Source: an uncultured SAR86 cluster bacterium (GTDB lineage Bacteria; Pseudomonadota; Gammaproteobacteria; Magnimaribacterales; Magnimaribacteraceae). From it: a DNA stretch of 64,000 nucleotides. The position numbers and the translations under genes are program-made. The notes under the pieces are model-generated. The model ran no database searches. It had not been told where the DNA came from and saw only the letters and a program-made list of their open reading frames with translations. The DNA is taken from assembly GCA_902514295.1 (NCBI GenBank), contig CABXQE010000001.1, forward strand, positions 79,174 through 143,173. Direction: 5' to 3'. Positions 37,743 to 47,325 of the stretch are shown here, one piece after another (within the stretch, counting starts at the first letter, position 1; the number at the start of each line of letters is the position of its first letter).

Positions 37743-39047
37743 ATGCTGGTTAAAAAAATTGTAACCATCTTTAAGAATTTTCCGAAAAGGCACTCTGTGG
37801 CTATTCTCTTTGGCCTATTAATGCTCGTTAGCATTAGTATTCTTGGTAATTTTGATTTATCAGATAGAAAAAAAGGTGCTGATCTTACTAAAAAAATAAA
37901 AATAGATGTCTTGAAGGAAGGGGATCAATTTGAGCCTATCTACACAAGCAAAGAAACCGTAATAAAGAGAAATGATTCGTTATTCACTATCCTTACGAAA
38001 TTTGGTGTAAGAAACGAAAACATAATTGAACTTATAAATTCGAAAAATAGTAACTTATTATCAAAAATAGAAGTTGGAGACAAAATAAGAGTTAACTTAG
38101 ATGAAAACAATGAAATTAAGGACTTGTTATACATTGATGACTTTCAGTCAGGCGTAAGAGCTGGAAAATTTGAAGGCATTTATGTCATTAATAAATTTAA
38201 AAATAAGCTTGAGAAAATAAAAGTTTTTAAACATGTAATAATTCAAGACTCTATGTATGTATCCGGAATTAAAGAAGGTATACCTGATAGTGTTTTAATG
38301 GATGTTGTTTATATAAATGGCTGGGATATAGACTTTACCCACGATATAAGACCAGGAGATAGCTATAGTATTATTTACGAAGAGATACTTGTTGATGGAG
38401 AAAAAGTTCTTGACGGTGACGTGCTGATCACCGAGTTTAATAACAAAGGTAAAAAAATAACTTCCATTAGATTTGATCTAGCAAATGGGAAATCGGAATA
38501 CTTTTCAGTTAATGGTATTAATGTAAAAAAAGCTTTTTTAAGATCACCTGTAAAATTAAGCTATATAAGCTCTAAATATAATTTAAGAAGGAAACACCCT
38601 GTCCTTCACACAATTAGATCTCATAACGGGGTAGATTACGCTGCTAATAAAGGCTCTCCCGTAAGAGCAACAGGGGACGGAACAGTTTCTTTTGCAGAAT
38701 ACAATAGTGGTTGCGGAAATGAAATTAAGATTAAACATTCAGAAGATTACACAACTCGTTACTGTCACCTAGATAAATACAACTCTAGAATTAAAGTGGG
38801 GAAAAAGGTAAAACAAGGCCAAACAATTGGGTATGTGGGAAGTACAGGCTTAGCAACGGGACCTCATCTGCACTATGAGTTCCATGTTAATGGTAAACAC
38901 ACTGACCCTTTGAGAGTAAAATTTCCTAATGCAACCCCAATAAAATCAAGCGAAAAAATTAAGTTCACTCAAGTCGCTTACGGTCTCACCAGTCAATTAA
39001 ATAACTATAAGGATATTTCTTTAAGAAAAGAGGTTCCTGGTGGCTGA
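37743..39047 (+). CDS. M23 family (LytM-type) peptidoglycan endopeptidase
   Basis: This 434-residue protein has an N-terminal membrane helix (about residues 19-36), a LysM-like/OapA region (about 60-115), a middle beta domain, and a C-terminal M23 zinc peptidase. The zinc and catalytic residues are in RSHNGVDYAA near 302-311, TRYCHLDKY, and GPHLHYEFHVNG near 373-384. It probably cuts peptide cross-links of the cell wall in the periplasm, like MepM. The position between tyrS and anmK is conserved in Pseudomonas and relatives, which links it with anmK in wall turnover. It overlaps anmK by eight bases. Confidence 0.92.
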   Translation: MLVKKIVTIFKNFPKRHSVAILFGLLMLVSISILGNFDLSDRKKGADLTKKIKIDVLKEGDQFEPIYTSKETVIKRNDSLFTILTKFGVRNENIIELINSKNSNLLSKIEVGDKIRVNLDENNEIKDLLYIDDFQSGVRAGKFEGIYVINKFKNKLEKIKVFKHVIIQDSMYVSGIKEGIPDSVLMDVVYINGWDIDFTHDIRPGDSYSIIYEEILVDGEKVLDGDVLITEFNNKGKKITSIRFDLANGKSEYFSVNGINVKKAFLRSPVKLSYISSKYNLRRKHPVLHTIRSHNGVDYAANKGSPVRATGDGTVSFAEYNSGCGNEIKIKHSEDYTTRYCHLDKYNSRIKVGKKVKQGQTIGYVGSTGLATGPHLHYEFHVNGKHTDPLRVKFPNATPIKSSEKIKFTQVAYGLTSQLNNYKDISLRKEVPGG

Positions 39048-40146
39048 TATTTATATAGGCCTAATGTCAGGTACAAGTGCCGACTCAATAGACTGCGCAA
39101 CTCTGGATTTATCTTCAAAAGATATAAAGGTATTGGATTGCAGGAATTTTGAAATGCCTAAAGACCTTAGAAAAGATGTTATTCAATCCTCTCAATTCAA
39201 AAAAATAGAAAAAGAATTGATCGATAATTTAGATTTTAGAATGGCAGAAGTTCTTGTTGAAACTGTAAAGAAAATAATCGACGAATTAAACATAGAAGTT
39301 GAAGACGTAAAAGCTATAGGGTCTCATGGTCAGACAATTAAACATGAGCCTAAGTCAGAAACCCCATATACATTACAGATAGGAGATCCTCAAAAAATAT
39401 CTAATGATTTAAAGATAAGAACAGTAGGTAATTTTAGATATGACGATATAAAGGCAGGTGGCGAAGGCGCACCACTTACTCCAGTGTTTCATAAAATAGT
39501 CTTTGGGGAAGATAAAAAAAAGAAGGTCATAGTTAACATAGGAGGTATAACAAACATAACGGCCTTAGATCATACTGAAGTGATTGGCTTCGATACCGGT
39601 CCCGGGAATTGTTTGATGGATTGTTGGAGCAGAGAAAACAATGTAGGCAATTATGATGACAAAGGCTCTTGGGCTTCTTCAGGAACAATAAATCAATCTT
39701 TATTAGAAACGATGATGGATGATGATTACTTCTCGCGTAAATATCCAAAAAGTACAGGTCCAGACTATTTCAATCATAAATGGATAAAGGACAATATTGC
39801 TAAATCAGATAACAAAATCTCTCCTGAAGATGTTCAGGCTACACTACTACAGATAACCGTCCTTTCTTTAATTGAATCAATAGATCTTCTTAACCTTTCT
39901 AAAGAGACTATCTATTTATGTGGGGGTGGAGTTCATAACGAATTTCTTTGTAATGAGATCACCAAACAAAGCAAAGCAAAGGTTAATACCACATTAGATC
40001 TAGGAATAGACCCTGATTATGTAGAGGCCATATGTTTTGCTTGGCTTGCTAAGCAAAGAATACAAAATATAAATTTCAATTTAAACAAGATAACTGGCAG
40101 CAAAGGAGAGGTCTATTTAGGAAGAATATACGAACCTTCTAAATAG
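39040..40146 (+). CDS. anmK: Anhydro-N-acetylmuramic acid kinase
   Basis: This 368-residue sugar kinase phosphorylates and opens anhydro-MurNAc released during peptidoglycan recycling. Motifs are [18 protein letters not shown] near 6-23, [12 protein letters not shown], the phosphate loop [11 protein letters not shown], and the catalytic [14 protein letters not shown]. The start is a GTG within the M23 gene (eight-base overlap), so both are translated from one mRNA. Its last eight bases overlap the convergent erpA. A partner MurQ etherase is not in the window. Confidence 0.95.
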   Translation: MADIYIGLMSGTSADSIDCATLDLSSKDIKVLDCRNFEMPKDLRKDVIQSSQFKKIEKELIDNLDFRMAEVLVETVKKIIDELNIEVEDVKAIGSHGQTIKHEPKSETPYTLQIGDPQKISNDLKIRTVGNFRYDDIKAGGEGAPLTPVFHKIVFGEDKKKKVIVNIGGITNITALDHTEVIGFDTGPGNCLMDCWSRENNVGNYDDKGSWASSGTINQSLLETMMDDDYFSRKYPKSTGPDYFNHKWIKDNIAKSDNKISPEDVQATLLQITVLSLIESIDLLNLSKETIYLCGGGVHNEFLCNEITKQSKAKVNTTLDLGIDPDYVEAICFAWLAKQRIQNINFNLNKITGSKGEVYLGRIYEPSK

Positions 40147-40489
40147 AAAAGGACTCGCCACAACCACATGTTGTTGTAGCATTTGGGTTCGAAATTACGA
40201 ACTTAGACCCCATTAAATCTTCTGTATAATCAACCGTAGAACCTTCTAAGTATTGAAGGCTTAGTGAATCAATGACTAAATTAGCTCCGTCTTTGGTTAT
40301 GCATGTATCTTCTTCATCAATCACTTTGTCAAATGAAAATCCATATTGAAAACCAGAGCACCCGCCACCGGTAACATAAACTCTTAGATTTAAATTATTG
40401 CTATCCTTTTCAGAGTCTGAAAGAGAAAGTATTTTATTAACTGCTCCCTCTGTAATCTGTAAAACTGAAGGTACGTAACTCTCAACCAT
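40139..40489 (-). CDS. erpA: Iron-sulfur insertion protein ErpA (A-type carrier)
   Basis: This 116-residue A-type Fe-S carrier has its three cysteines in the standard pattern: one in [11 protein letters not shown] near 42-52 and two in TTCGCGES near the C-terminus. The N-terminus [14 protein letters not shown] fits the HesB/IscA fold. It passes Fe-S clusters to target enzymes. ErpA beside anmK and argC is the Pseudomonas-type order. Its start overlaps argC by eight bases. Confidence 0.93.
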   Translation of the reverse strand: MVESYVPSVLQITEGAVNKILSLSDSEKDSNNLNLRVYVTGGGCSGFQYGFSFDKVIDEEDTCITKDGANLVIDSLSLQYLEGSTVDYTEDLMGSKFVISNPNATTTCGCGESFSI

Positions 40490-41501
40490 TATCTAGTCCT
40501 GTACTTTGATTAAAACCATTCATTAAATTGTAGCATTCTACGGCCTGCCCAGCAGCTCCCTTTACTAAATTATCAATAGATGAAATAACAATAACTTGGT
40601 TCTCAATATTTGATTTATTAACAGAGATATTACAATCGTTTGTATTTGCTATAGATTTAATGTCTGGCACTTCTCCTGAGTCCATAATTCTTACATTTGG
40701 CGAATCCATATAAAAGGACTCGTACAAATTTTGAATATCTAAGTTTTCTAAATCTTTTAACTGCACGTAGATTGTTGAATAAATACCTCTCATGGCCGGT
40801 ATAAGATGAGGTAAAAAATTTATTTCTATCGGATAACCAGAAACAAGTTCTACTATCTCACTTATCTCAGGCCAATGCCTATGACCCTTCATTCCATAAG
40901 CTTTAAAATTCTCGTCTATCTCGTCAGACAAACCATCCTCAACTGCTTTTCTGCCTGCACCACTTATCCCGGACTTGGCATCAATAATGATAGATTCTAC
41001 TTGGATTCCTGTTTTCAAAAGTGGAAGAACTCCCAAAAGGCTAGAAGTAGGATAGCATCCGGGAACAGCTATTAGTCTTGCAGACTTTATCTTGCCCTGA
41101 TTCAATTCCGTTAACCCATAAACCGATTCAGACAGAAGCTTTTCTTGAATATGAGTGGATCCATACCATTTCTTCCATACTTCTCTATTCTTCAATCTAA
41201 AATCAGCCGAAAGATCTATAACTTTTATATTTTTATTTATAAACGAGCTAACCATGTTCATAGAAACACCATGGGGAGTAGCAAAGAAGATTGCATCACA
41301 CTCGAAGAAAATATCATCATTAGGGTCCACAAACACTAGGTTAGATCCTTCTACTATTTCATTAGTGTTTTGTCCTAGCAGCTCCCTGGAACTAACCGCT
41401 ATCACTTCGGTTTCGGAATGGTTGGAAAGTATTTTTAATAGCTCTTCTCCAGTGAAGCCTGACCCTCCAAGAATTCCTACTTTGGTTAAATTTTTGTTCA
41501 T
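40482..41501 (-). CDS. argC: N-acetyl-gamma-glutamyl-phosphate reductase
   Basis: This 339-residue protein reduces the ArgB product with NADPH in arginine synthesis. The nucleotide motif [15 protein letters not shown] lies near 8-22, the catalytic cysteine in [13 protein letters not shown] near 145-157, [10 protein letters not shown] follows, and the catalytic histidine block is [10 protein letters not shown]. It matches the type 1 ArgC length. A promoter with TATAAT lies 32 bases upstream. No ARG box (TGAAT-type palindrome) was seen near the start. It is the first gene of an argC-erpA unit. Confidence 0.95.
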   Translation of the reverse strand: MNKNLTKVGILGGSGFTGEELLKILSNHSETEVIAVSSRELLGQNTNEIVEGSNLVFVDPNDDIFFECDAIFFATPHGVSMNMVSSFINKNIKVIDLSADFRLKNREVWKKWYGSTHIQEKLLSESVYGLTELNQGKIKSARLIAVPGCYPTSSLLGVLPLLKTGIQVESIIIDAKSGISGAGRKAVEDGLSDEIDENFKAYGMKGHRHWPEISEIVELVSGYPIEINFLPHLIPAMRGIYSTIYVQLKDLENLDIQNLYESFYMDSPNVRIMDSGEVPDIKSIANTNDCNISVNKSNIENQVIVISSIDNLVKGAAGQAVECYNLMNGFNQSTGLDNG

Positions 41502-41532
41502 AAATTAAATGAGCCTAATTTTTAGGCAGCGC

Positions 41533-41561
41533 ATTATATAAGTAAGTATTAATAGTATCTA
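41533..41561 (-). promoter_or_regulatory. Putative promoter of argC-erpA
   Basis: On the minus strand TAGATA (41561-41556), 17 bases, then TATAAT (41538-41533), with a GCGCTGCC discriminator after it. The predicted start near 41526 coincides with a GCCTAA/TTAGGC hairpin (41514-41528) in the leader. The -35 overlaps the stop codon of the upstream TPR gene. Confidence 0.5.
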
Positions 41562-42005
41562 GATGGGACGTTTCAAATAAACATTTAGCAGTAGTCTTTC
41601 CCATGAAGAGATTTCTTTTATTAACAGAGCTCTCGAAGCAAAAGACTTTGATTCATCTAAAAGACCTTGTATATATCTAAGATGGGCCAACCTTAAATAA
41701 ATAGCACCTTCTTTCTTCGTTATTCTTAAAGCTCTTTCAAGTTCAGAGTTTGCTTGAATTAACTTACCCTCCTTTAGGTAAGCATCAGAATTAACTAAGA
41801 TTCTTTGAACAGAAGGATTTTTAGCGTTAATTTTTAAAATTTCATCTTCCAAGAAATTAGTGTCTGAGACCAACAACTCCACTGATGAAGAAAATTCACT
41901 AACTGAAATGGAGTCAGAACTTACATAGCTTTTATTTTGGTTAGAGGCGCAAGAAAAGAGAATAGATAAAGCTAAAAAAAGGATTATAAGCTTTAAATTA
42001 TTCAA
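41559..42005 (-). CDS. Small TPR-like lipoprotein downstream of PBP1B
   Basis: This 148-residue protein starts with a lipoprotein signal (LKLIILFLALSILFSCASNQ; lipobox cysteine near 19) and has a C-terminal helical part, LIQANSELERALRITKKEGA and AIYLRLAHLRYIQGLLDESK, like two TPR units. It would be anchored in the envelope facing the periplasm. It starts with TTG at 42005 within a TTGA overlap with the mrcB stop, supported by a strong AGGAAGG upstream. Small TPR lipoproteins follow PBP1B genes in other gammaproteobacteria, which suggests a link to PBP1B, but no function is proven. Confidence 0.8.
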   Translation of the reverse strand: MNNLKLIILFLALSILFSCASNQNKSYVSSDSISVSEFSSSVELLVSDTNFLEDEILKINAKNPSVQRILVNSDAYLKEGKLIQANSELERALRITKKEGAIYLRLAHLRYIQGLLDESKSFASRALLIKEISSWERLLLNVYLKRPI

Positions 42006-44299
42006 CCTTGACCTTCCTCAAAAACTTTCTTTAATTTTTGCATAACATCTGACTTATTTCTATTTGGTCTTGAAGCACATTTATTTCTGACAGGAGGGAT
42101 TGTATTTGGTTCAGTTCCAATAATAAATGGGACTAATAATGAATTCTTACATTTTTCTCCGCTGACCAGCCCATCTTTCTTATCAGTCCAGACGTATTTT
42201 ACTCTTGGCAATTTATTTTTTTCTACTGCAGAAGGTTCAATATCATTAATAAAATTTTTCCAAACTTCTAAAGCTCCTGATCTACCAGTTAGTGGAGTTG
42301 GACGGTTGTCGTCAAACCCAAGCCACACCAAAACTAACAAATCTCCTGCAAAGCCCACAAACCAGCTATCTCTTTGGTCATCAGAAGTGCCTGTTTTACC
42401 TCCAGCTTGCCAGGATTCAATAGTTTTTCCTGGATATCCTCTTGCGGTACCAGAAATAAAGGTTTGTTTCATTGCGAACTTGAGGAGATGGACTGGCTCA
42501 GGTCTTATTCTTTGTTCAATCTTATACGGATAAGACAAATCAATATCGCCCTTTAAATCTTTTATATCCCTTATGGACCTAAGAGGGCTATAAAATCCGT
42601 CTGCTGCAATGGTCTGATAAGATTGTATAGCATCAAATGGAGACATTTCAAAAGATCCAATAAACAGTGATGGATATCTTTCTATTGATTTATCTATTCC
42701 CAATTTTCTGAAGATTTCCTGGACAGAGTCATATCCCAGCTCCATTCCCAGCCTAGCAGAAGCAATGTTATAAGACTGCCATAAGGCCACATGCAAAGGG
42801 ATTTTCCCGTGGAACTTTTTATCGAAATTATTAGGTTCCCATATTTCTCCCCCACTCTTAACGGATAATTTTGAGTCATCTAGAATAGTAGTTAAGTGAT
42901 ATTCATCATATTTATTCAAAGCCGTGAGATATATAAATGGTTTAACTAAAGATCCTATTGGTCTAATAGCGTTTATAGACCTATTAAAACCAAATTTAGA
43001 TGGATTCGAGCTTCCTACAACAGCCTTAATCTCTCCTGTAGATATATCCACAGCCATTGCTGCACCTTCAAGCTCAATGAGTCTTTTACCATACTTCTTA
43101 ATTAATTGAGCTTTAGTCTTTTTAATATTATTTTCTAATGAATCTTGTAAAACTGGGTCCAAATTAGTTTGAATCTTCAAGCCTTGCGTCCTCAATTCTG
43201 AGTCTTCATAATTTTCTCTAAGCTCTAACCTGACTAAATCATGAAAAGCTGGATACTTTGTTTCACTTCTAAAGTTCGGTGAAACAACCCTTAATGCCCT
43301 TGATTTGTATTCCTCTAATGAAGAGGAATTAATATGCCTTCTTTTTGCCAATATCCCTAAGACAAGATTTCTTCTATTTGTAGCATTATTTGGATTTCTT
43401 CGAGGGTTGTACAAAGATGGCCCTTTTAACATTCCCACCAAAAGAGCTATCTGGTCTGTTTCTAGGTTTGAAATGGATGTACCAAAGAAATGTTGGGCTC
43501 CCATGCCGAACCCATGAACCGCCCTCTTCCCTGATTGCGCTAAAAATACGTCGTTTATATATGCAAGTAGAATTTCTTCTTTAGAATAATGGAATTCAAT
43601 TAACAATGCAGCAATGGCTTCCATTACTTTTCGTTTAATTGTTTGTTCTGGAGTAAAGAATAAACTTTTAGCTAATTGTTGAGTTATTGTACTTCCGCCT
43701 TGCTCTATGTCTCCTGCTTTTACATTAGTAAAAAAAGCTCTAGAAATAGATCTAAAAGAAATACCGTTATGATTAAAAAAATTCTGATCTTCTACTGATA
43801 AAATCGTATCGATTAGAATTGTAGGTACTTGAGGCCAACTTAATAATATTCTATCTTCCATATGCGAGGGGTACATTCCTCCGATGGCTATAGGTTCAAA
43901 TTTAACTATATCTACCGAAATGCCCAATTGATTGGTAACCTTACTAATTTGTCCATCTTGAAAAAAGATTTCAAATAAACCACTCTTCTGTTCTTCATAG
44001 CCTCTTAAAAAAATTTTTAAACTATTCTTTTTATATATAAATTCTCCAGGTTTTGAAGGGTTCTTATTCTCAGAATAAGAAAGCATGTTTAATTCCCTTA
44101 GAAGATTAGATTTATTTACTTTCGATCCTTCAGCTAAATCTAGCGATCTTGAATAAACTTTTGCAGGTATAGTCCATAAGACACCTTCTAGTTTATTGGT
44201 TACTCTTGAGTCAATAATAGCGACAACAGCTGCAGAGATTACAAAAACTATAATCAGAGCAATTATTCCCAAAGTACCTAAAGTGAACTTAATCTTCAT
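42002..44299 (-). CDS. mrcB: Penicillin-binding protein 1B
   Basis: This 765-residue class A PBP has one N-terminal membrane helix, a UB2H-like region (about 35-150), a GT51 domain with SVEDQNFFNHNGISF and GGSTITQQLAKSLF, and a transpeptidase with SLVK (SxxK, near 440), SYN (SxN) and GGKTGTSDDQRDSWF (KTG). Together with mrcA at 9277-11631 it gives the cell both bifunctional wall synthases. The C-terminus carries two cysteines (GEKCKNS and VRNKCAS) that could form a disulfide. It shares a four-base overlap with the TPR lipoprotein gene. Confidence 0.95.
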   Translation of the reverse strand: MKIKFTLGTLGIIALIIVFVISAAVVAIIDSRVTNKLEGVLWTIPAKVYSRSLDLAEGSKVNKSNLLRELNMLSYSENKNPSKPGEFIYKKNSLKIFLRGYEEQKSGLFEIFFQDGQISKVTNQLGISVDIVKFEPIAIGGMYPSHMEDRILLSWPQVPTILIDTILSVEDQNFFNHNGISFRSISRAFFTNVKAGDIEQGGSTITQQLAKSLFFTPEQTIKRKVMEAIAALLIEFHYSKEEILLAYINDVFLAQSGKRAVHGFGMGAQHFFGTSISNLETDQIALLVGMLKGPSLYNPRRNPNNATNRRNLVLGILAKRRHINSSSLEEYKSRALRVVSPNFRSETKYPAFHDLVRLELRENYEDSELRTQGLKIQTNLDPVLQDSLENNIKKTKAQLIKKYGKRLIELEGAAMAVDISTGEIKAVVGSSNPSKFGFNRSINAIRPIGSLVKPFIYLTALNKYDEYHLTTILDDSKLSVKSGGEIWEPNNFDKKFHGKIPLHVALWQSYNIASARLGMELGYDSVQEIFRKLGIDKSIERYPSLFIGSFEMSPFDAIQSYQTIAADGFYSPLRSIRDIKDLKGDIDLSYPYKIEQRIRPEPVHLLKFAMKQTFISGTARGYPGKTIESWQAGGKTGTSDDQRDSWFVGFAGDLLVLVWLGFDDNRPTPLTGRSGALEVWKNFINDIEPSAVEKNKLPRVKYVWTDKKDGLVSGEKCKNSLLVPFIIGTEPNTIPPVRNKCASRPNRNKSDVMQKLKKVFEEGQG

Positions 44300-44365
44300 T
44301 TATTACTTGATAAAATCTTCTAATTGCAACAGTCTACGTTTTTTAAAAAATTTTAGGACAAAATA

Positions 44366-45367
44366 ATGAAATTCGACATATGCTCAGTTGGCAGTGCTTT
44401 AGTAGATTTTACTTTCAGTATAGACAAAGAATATGAGAAAAATCTTATAAAGTATGGAATACCAAAAGGGTCCATGACTCTGATTGAGAGGGAGGAGCAA
44501 GAAACTTTAATTAATGAATTAATGGAGATGGGTAAAACTCCCGATAAAGCTTGTGGGGGTTCAGGAACAAACTCCACAGTTGCTGCTTCGCTATTTGGAG
44601 CAAAATGCCACATGACCTGTATAGTTTCTGATGACGACCATGGAAGATTTTATATAGAAGACCTTTCATCTAATAGGGTTAGTCATACCAACCCTCCCAT
44701 CTCGTCGGAAATTTCTTCTGGAAGGTGTTTGGTTATGGTTTCTGATGATGCTGAAAGAACTATGTGTACTAATTTAGGAATTAGTACGGAATTCTGGACA
44801 TCTGACTTGGATGCAGAAATAATCAAAGCTTCTCATTATTTATTCTTAGAAGGCTATCTCGTGGCTTCTCCAAAAGGAATGGAAGTTTGCAAAAAAGCCA
44901 TAGAAGTTGCAAAAGAAAGTGACACTAAAGTATCCATCTCTCTGTCAGACCCAAACATAGTTAACGCTTTTAAGGATGAAATTAAAACTCTGCTAGACAT
45001 GAAATGTGATCTTATATTCTGCAATGAAGATGAAGCTCTTGCTTATGCTGAAACTGATGATATTTCAAATGCTTTTCAAATCTTTAAAGAAATATCACCT
45101 AATTTCTTAATCACGCAAGGTTCATCCGGCTGTATAGGTTTTGATGGAAAAAATGAATTTAACATACCTGGCATTAAGGTGAATGCTATAGATTCTAATG
45201 GTGCAGGAGATATGTTTGCTGGAGCTGTCTTATATTGTATTACTTCAGGGTCAAGTCTAGAGAAAGGAGCCATATTCGGCTGTTACGCAGCTTCAAAGGT
45301 TGTTGGCAATGTTGGCCCAAGGTTAATAAAAGATGAGTATCATAAAATAAAGCATAATTTTTTCTAG
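44366..45367 (+). CDS. PfkB-family carbohydrate/nucleoside kinase (adenosine-kinase-like)
   Basis: This 333-residue ribokinase-fold protein has the N-terminal Gly motif KACGGSGTNSTVAASLFG near 61-78 and the C-terminal anion-hole signature DSNGAGDMFAGA near 272-283, with the catalytic Asp in GAGD. LFLEGYLVASPKG and LIFCNEDEALAYA are typical of the adenosine kinase-like branch (COG0524). The substrate is probably a nucleoside or a sugar such as a fructose or ribose derivative; the sequence alone does not decide. A ribosome site (TAGGA) lies at 44354-44358, before ATG 44366. It is divergent from mrcB. Confidence 0.85.
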   Translation: MKFDICSVGSALVDFTFSIDKEYEKNLIKYGIPKGSMTLIEREEQETLINELMEMGKTPDKACGGSGTNSTVAASLFGAKCHMTCIVSDDDHGRFYIEDLSSNRVSHTNPPISSEISSGRCLVMVSDDAERTMCTNLGISTEFWTSDLDAEIIKASHYLFLEGYLVASPKGMEVCKKAIEVAKESDTKVSISLSDPNIVNAFKDEIKTLLDMKCDLIFCNEDEALAYAETDDISNAFQIFKEISPNFLITQGSSGCIGFDGKNEFNIPGIKVNAIDSNGAGDMFAGAVLYCITSGSSLEKGAIFGCYAASKVVGNVGPRLIKDEYHKIKHNFF

Positions 45368-45434
45368 CTATTAAAAATAGATTCTGATAAATTGCTGCGC
45401 GCTCACAATAAAGCCAAAAAAATAATATCTAATA

Positions 45435-46049
45435 ATGCCAAAGAAATCATCTAAAACTACGAAATCTAAGAAAGCTGCTCCTAAAAAAGTTATAGCTAAG
45501 AAAGCTGCTCCTAAAAAAGTAACAGCTAAGAAAGTTTCTCTTAAGAAAGCAACTGCCAAGAAAGGCACGGCCAAGAAGCTGACTCCTAAAAAATCTTCTT
45601 CAAAAACCGCTTCTACTAAGAAATATGAAGAAGCTCAATTCCTTGCTTCTATAAAACCTTACGCTCTAAAAAAGAATGAGAAGTACATGAACGCTAAACA
45701 GAAACAGCACTTCGTAGCCATTCTAGATAGTTGGGCTGAGCAACTACAAATAGAGCAAGATAGAACTGCAGATAAGATTCAAGATAATGTAAGTAATTTT
45801 CCTGATGAATCAGATCGAGCAACTCATGAAGAAGAATTTACTCTTGAACTAAGAACCAGAGAAAGAGAAAGGAAGTTACTTTCTAAGATTAATGAATCAA
45901 TAGATGACTTAAAATCAAATGATTATGGTTTTTGTGCTTCTTGTGGGATTGAAATAGGAATAAGAAGGTTGGAGGCTAGACCCACAGCAACAAGATGCAT
46001 AGACTGTAAGACGATCGAAGAAATTCATGAACGCCAACAATTTGGATAA
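45435..46049 (+). CDS. dksA: RNA polymerase-binding transcription factor DksA with Lys/Ala-rich N-terminal tail
   Basis: At 204 residues this is about 55 longer than E. coli DksA (151). Residues 64-204 are DksA: a coiled coil with LDSWAEQLQIEQDRTADKI and a tip region NFPDESDRATHEEEF, and a zinc finger with CASCG and CIDCK. Residues 1-62 are almost only Lys, Ala, Pro, Thr and Ser in KKAAPKK-type repeats, like the AlgP/histone-H1-like tails. The zinc protein binds the RNA polymerase secondary channel with ppGpp. The tail probably binds DNA or RNA (inference). pcnB follows after eight bases. Confidence 0.9.
   Translation: MPKKSSKTTKSKKAAPKKVIAKKAAPKKVTAKKVSLKKATAKKGTAKKLTPKKSSSKTASTKKYEEAQFLASIKPYALKKNEKYMNAKQKQHFVAILDSWAEQLQIEQDRTADKIQDNVSNFPDESDRATHEEEFTLELRTRERERKLLSKINESIDDLKSNDYGFCASCGIEIGIRRLEARPTATRCIDCKTIEEIHERQQFG
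45466..45520 (+). repeat. 25-bp direct repeat in the DksA tail region
   Basis: Two exact 25-base copies (45466-45490 and 45496-45520) recur with a 30-base period and encode KKAAPKKV units. Weaker copies continue to about 45590. Such repeats can expand or contract by slippage and recombination, so tail length may differ among strains. Confidence 0.75.
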
Positions 46050-46057
46050 AATTCATT

Positions 46058-47275
46058 TTGGTTAAAAATAACCAAGAAAATAGTCCTCCCGAGCTATACG
46101 CTCAGCCTCAACATAACATAAGAATTGAACAAATTGATTCCCACTCTAGGGAAATAATTCATAGCCTCAATAAGTCCGGGTTCAAGGCCTATTTAGTAGG
46201 AGGATGTATCAGGGATTTAGTCCTAAATAAGGACCCCAAAGATTTCGATGTTGTTACTGAAGCTACTCCAGAACAAATAAAACAAGTAATTTCGAGAAGC
46301 AGGGTAATAGGCAGGAGATTTAAATTAGTCCACGTAAGGAAAGGAAGAAAAATTACTGAGGTTTCAACCTTTAGATCTAAAGGAGGAAAAAGAACGTCTA
46401 AAACAAATAAAGGCATTGTTCTGAGAGACAATTTCTACGGAACAATAAGGGAAGATGCTTTTAGAAGGGATTTTACTATTAATTCTTTGTACCTAGACAT
46501 TAATGATATGAAGATTATTGATTACACTGGAGGCTTTAAAGACCTAAATAATCGACAATTATCATCCATAGGAGATAGTAAATTAAGATTTAGAGAAGAC
46601 CCGATAAGAGTAATAAGAGCTGTAAGATTTCTGTGTAATCTAGATCTTCAATTAAAGAAATCTTTGAAAAAAGACCTAATTAATTTTGCTCACCTTCTTC
46701 AAGAAATACCACCAGCACGAAAATATGAAGAGATTCTAAAGCTATTTCTAACTGGTAACGCTAAGAATAATTTTATTACCCTTCTGGAATTACATGTCTT
46801 AAAGTTCTTGTTACCAAATACTGCGAATCAATGCTCTAACGAAAAAAATAAATCTTTTATTCTCAATGCCTTATCGAACTCTGATGCTAGAGTAAAAAAA
46901 GGACTACCTTTAACTCCTGCTTTCTTATTCTCCGTATTATTGTGGCCTGGTTTGACTGAAAGGATCGGAGATATAAATTCCAAAAAAACAAAATTACCTA
47001 CTCTATTAAGATCATCAAACATTATTATCAAACAATGCCGACAAGACTGCTTTATCCCCAAAAGAATAGAAAATATGATCAAAGAGATATGGGAATTCCA
47101 AATAAAACTCCTAAAATTCCCACCAAAGTCAAAGTTAATTTTTTCTCATAGAAGATTTAGAGCAGGTTATGATTTCCTGTTATTGAGAGAGGAGTCTGGA
47201 GTTAACCTGGGCGGTGCAGGTAAGTGGTGGAAAGAAAACCAGCCCAAATCCAAGCGTTCTTATCAAAATAAATGA
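46058..47275 (+). CDS. pcnB: Poly(A) polymerase I
   Basis: This 405-residue class II nucleotidyltransferase adds 3' poly(A) tails that promote RNA decay. The head domain has AYLVGGCIRDLVLNKDPKDF near 44-63 with the catalytic DFD, then GTIREDAFRRDFTINSLYLD, and the neck has LRFREDPIRVIRAVRF. These separate it from CCA-adding enzymes in favour of PcnB. The C-terminus is basic (NQPKSKRSYQNK). It starts with TTG at 46058; no ATG exists upstream of the conserved head. dksA-pcnB is a conserved gammaproteobacterial order, but the usual folK is missing after it. Confidence 0.92.
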   Translation: MVKNNQENSPPELYAQPQHNIRIEQIDSHSREIIHSLNKSGFKAYLVGGCIRDLVLNKDPKDFDVVTEATPEQIKQVISRSRVIGRRFKLVHVRKGRKITEVSTFRSKGGKRTSKTNKGIVLRDNFYGTIREDAFRRDFTINSLYLDINDMKIIDYTGGFKDLNNRQLSSIGDSKLRFREDPIRVIRAVRFLCNLDLQLKKSLKKDLINFAHLLQEIPPARKYEEILKLFLTGNAKNNFITLLELHVLKFLLPNTANQCSNEKNKSFILNALSNSDARVKKGLPLTPAFLFSVLLWPGLTERIGDINSKKTKLPTLLRSSNIIIKQCRQDCFIPKRIENMIKEIWEFQIKLLKFPPKSKLIFSHRRFRAGYDFLLLREESGVNLGGAGKWWKENQPKSKRSYQNK

Positions 47276-47325
47276 ATCCTTTTTTTAAAATAGATGCTGT
47301 ATATTAATTTGAGAAACAATCTCTT

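Noticed and set aside
45371..45574. Minus-strand frame of 67 codons rich in Ala/Val/Phe over the dksA tail
   Set aside because: It mirrors the Lys/Ala repeats on the other strand and has no independent signal; the dksA frame explains the sequence.
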